Positions 5,476 through 5,562 of a DNA stretch of 5,562 bases are shown in pieces; position 1 is the first letter of the stretch; each line of letters starts with the position of its first letter. The notes below the pieces were generated by a model. The model did not search any database. It saw only the letters and a program-made list of their open reading frames with translations, and had not been told where the DNA came from. The translations under genes were made by a program, and so were the position numbers. The stretch spans positions 1-5,562 of the forward strand of contig URTL01000121.1 in the NCBI GenBank assembly GCA_900550785.1. The letters run 5' to 3'. This DNA comes from an uncultured Collinsella sp. GTDB taxonomy: Bacteria; Actinomycetota; Coriobacteriia; Coriobacteriales; Coriobacteriaceae.

Positions 5476-5562
5476 ATAAGGTTTCCTGCTCGGGCAGTCC
5501 TGCTCGCACGAAGGCCACATTAAGCGGCTTTCGGCTCGTGCGGAACTCGCGATAAACCTTAT
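5476..5562. repeat. nested inverted repeat at the right window edge
   Basis: Outer arms ATAAGGTTT (5476-5484) and AAACCTTAT (5554-5562) are perfect 9-bp complements. Inside, CGCACGA (5505-5511) and TCGTGCG (5536-5542) form a perfect 7-bp pair, with a smaller stem between them. CCTGCTCG also occurs twice (5485-5492 and 5499-5506). The whole could fold as an 87-nt RNA or be a small palindromic repeat element. No gene is recognised in 5430-5562, although the neighbouring gene to the right is not visible. Confidence 0.5.

Overview
The window reads as a stretch of chromosome from a GC-rich anaerobe. Gene content, dense minus-strand packing and protein character suggest a Coriobacteriia-type actinobacterium such as Collinsella. 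That assignment is inference from recalled family resemblance, not from a search. All recognisable genes lie on the minus strand, so transcription runs from high to low coordinates.

Layout in transcription order: an upstream region with no recognisable gene (about 5278-5562) holds the groES promoter region, a degenerate CIRCE-like dyad, an AT-rich palindrome and a nested inverted repeat that closes at the window edge. Next come groES (4984-5277) and groEL (3250-4887), the chaperonin operon, separated by a 96-nt spacer with interleaved complementary arms. Downstream of groEL lie a G-quadruplex-type motif and a long hairpin that probably terminates the operon. A gene-poor interval (2799-3249) then carries a candidate promoter and a structured leader for a DegV-family fatty-acid-binding protein (1944-2798), which ends at a hairpin terminator. 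After it come pflA, the pyruvate formate-lyase activating enzyme (939-1757), mtnN, the MTA/SAH nucleosidase (75-812), and the first ten codons of an unidentified gene (1-32).

Functionally these are housekeeping genes: protein folding (GroES/GroEL), lipid uptake or fatty-acid handling (DegV/FakB-like), anaerobic pyruvate metabolism (PflA, a radical-SAM enzyme) and recycling of S-adenosylmethionine by-products (MtnN). MtnN can remove 5'-deoxyadenosine as well as MTA and SAH, so its position downstream of a radical-SAM enzyme is metabolically sensible, though the two need not share a transcript. I see no mobile element, CRISPR array, tRNA, rRNA or clear defence system. The points most worth checking are RNA-level: the degV leader with two mutually exclusive stems, the groES-groEL spacer with pseudoknot topology, and the nested palindrome at the right edge.
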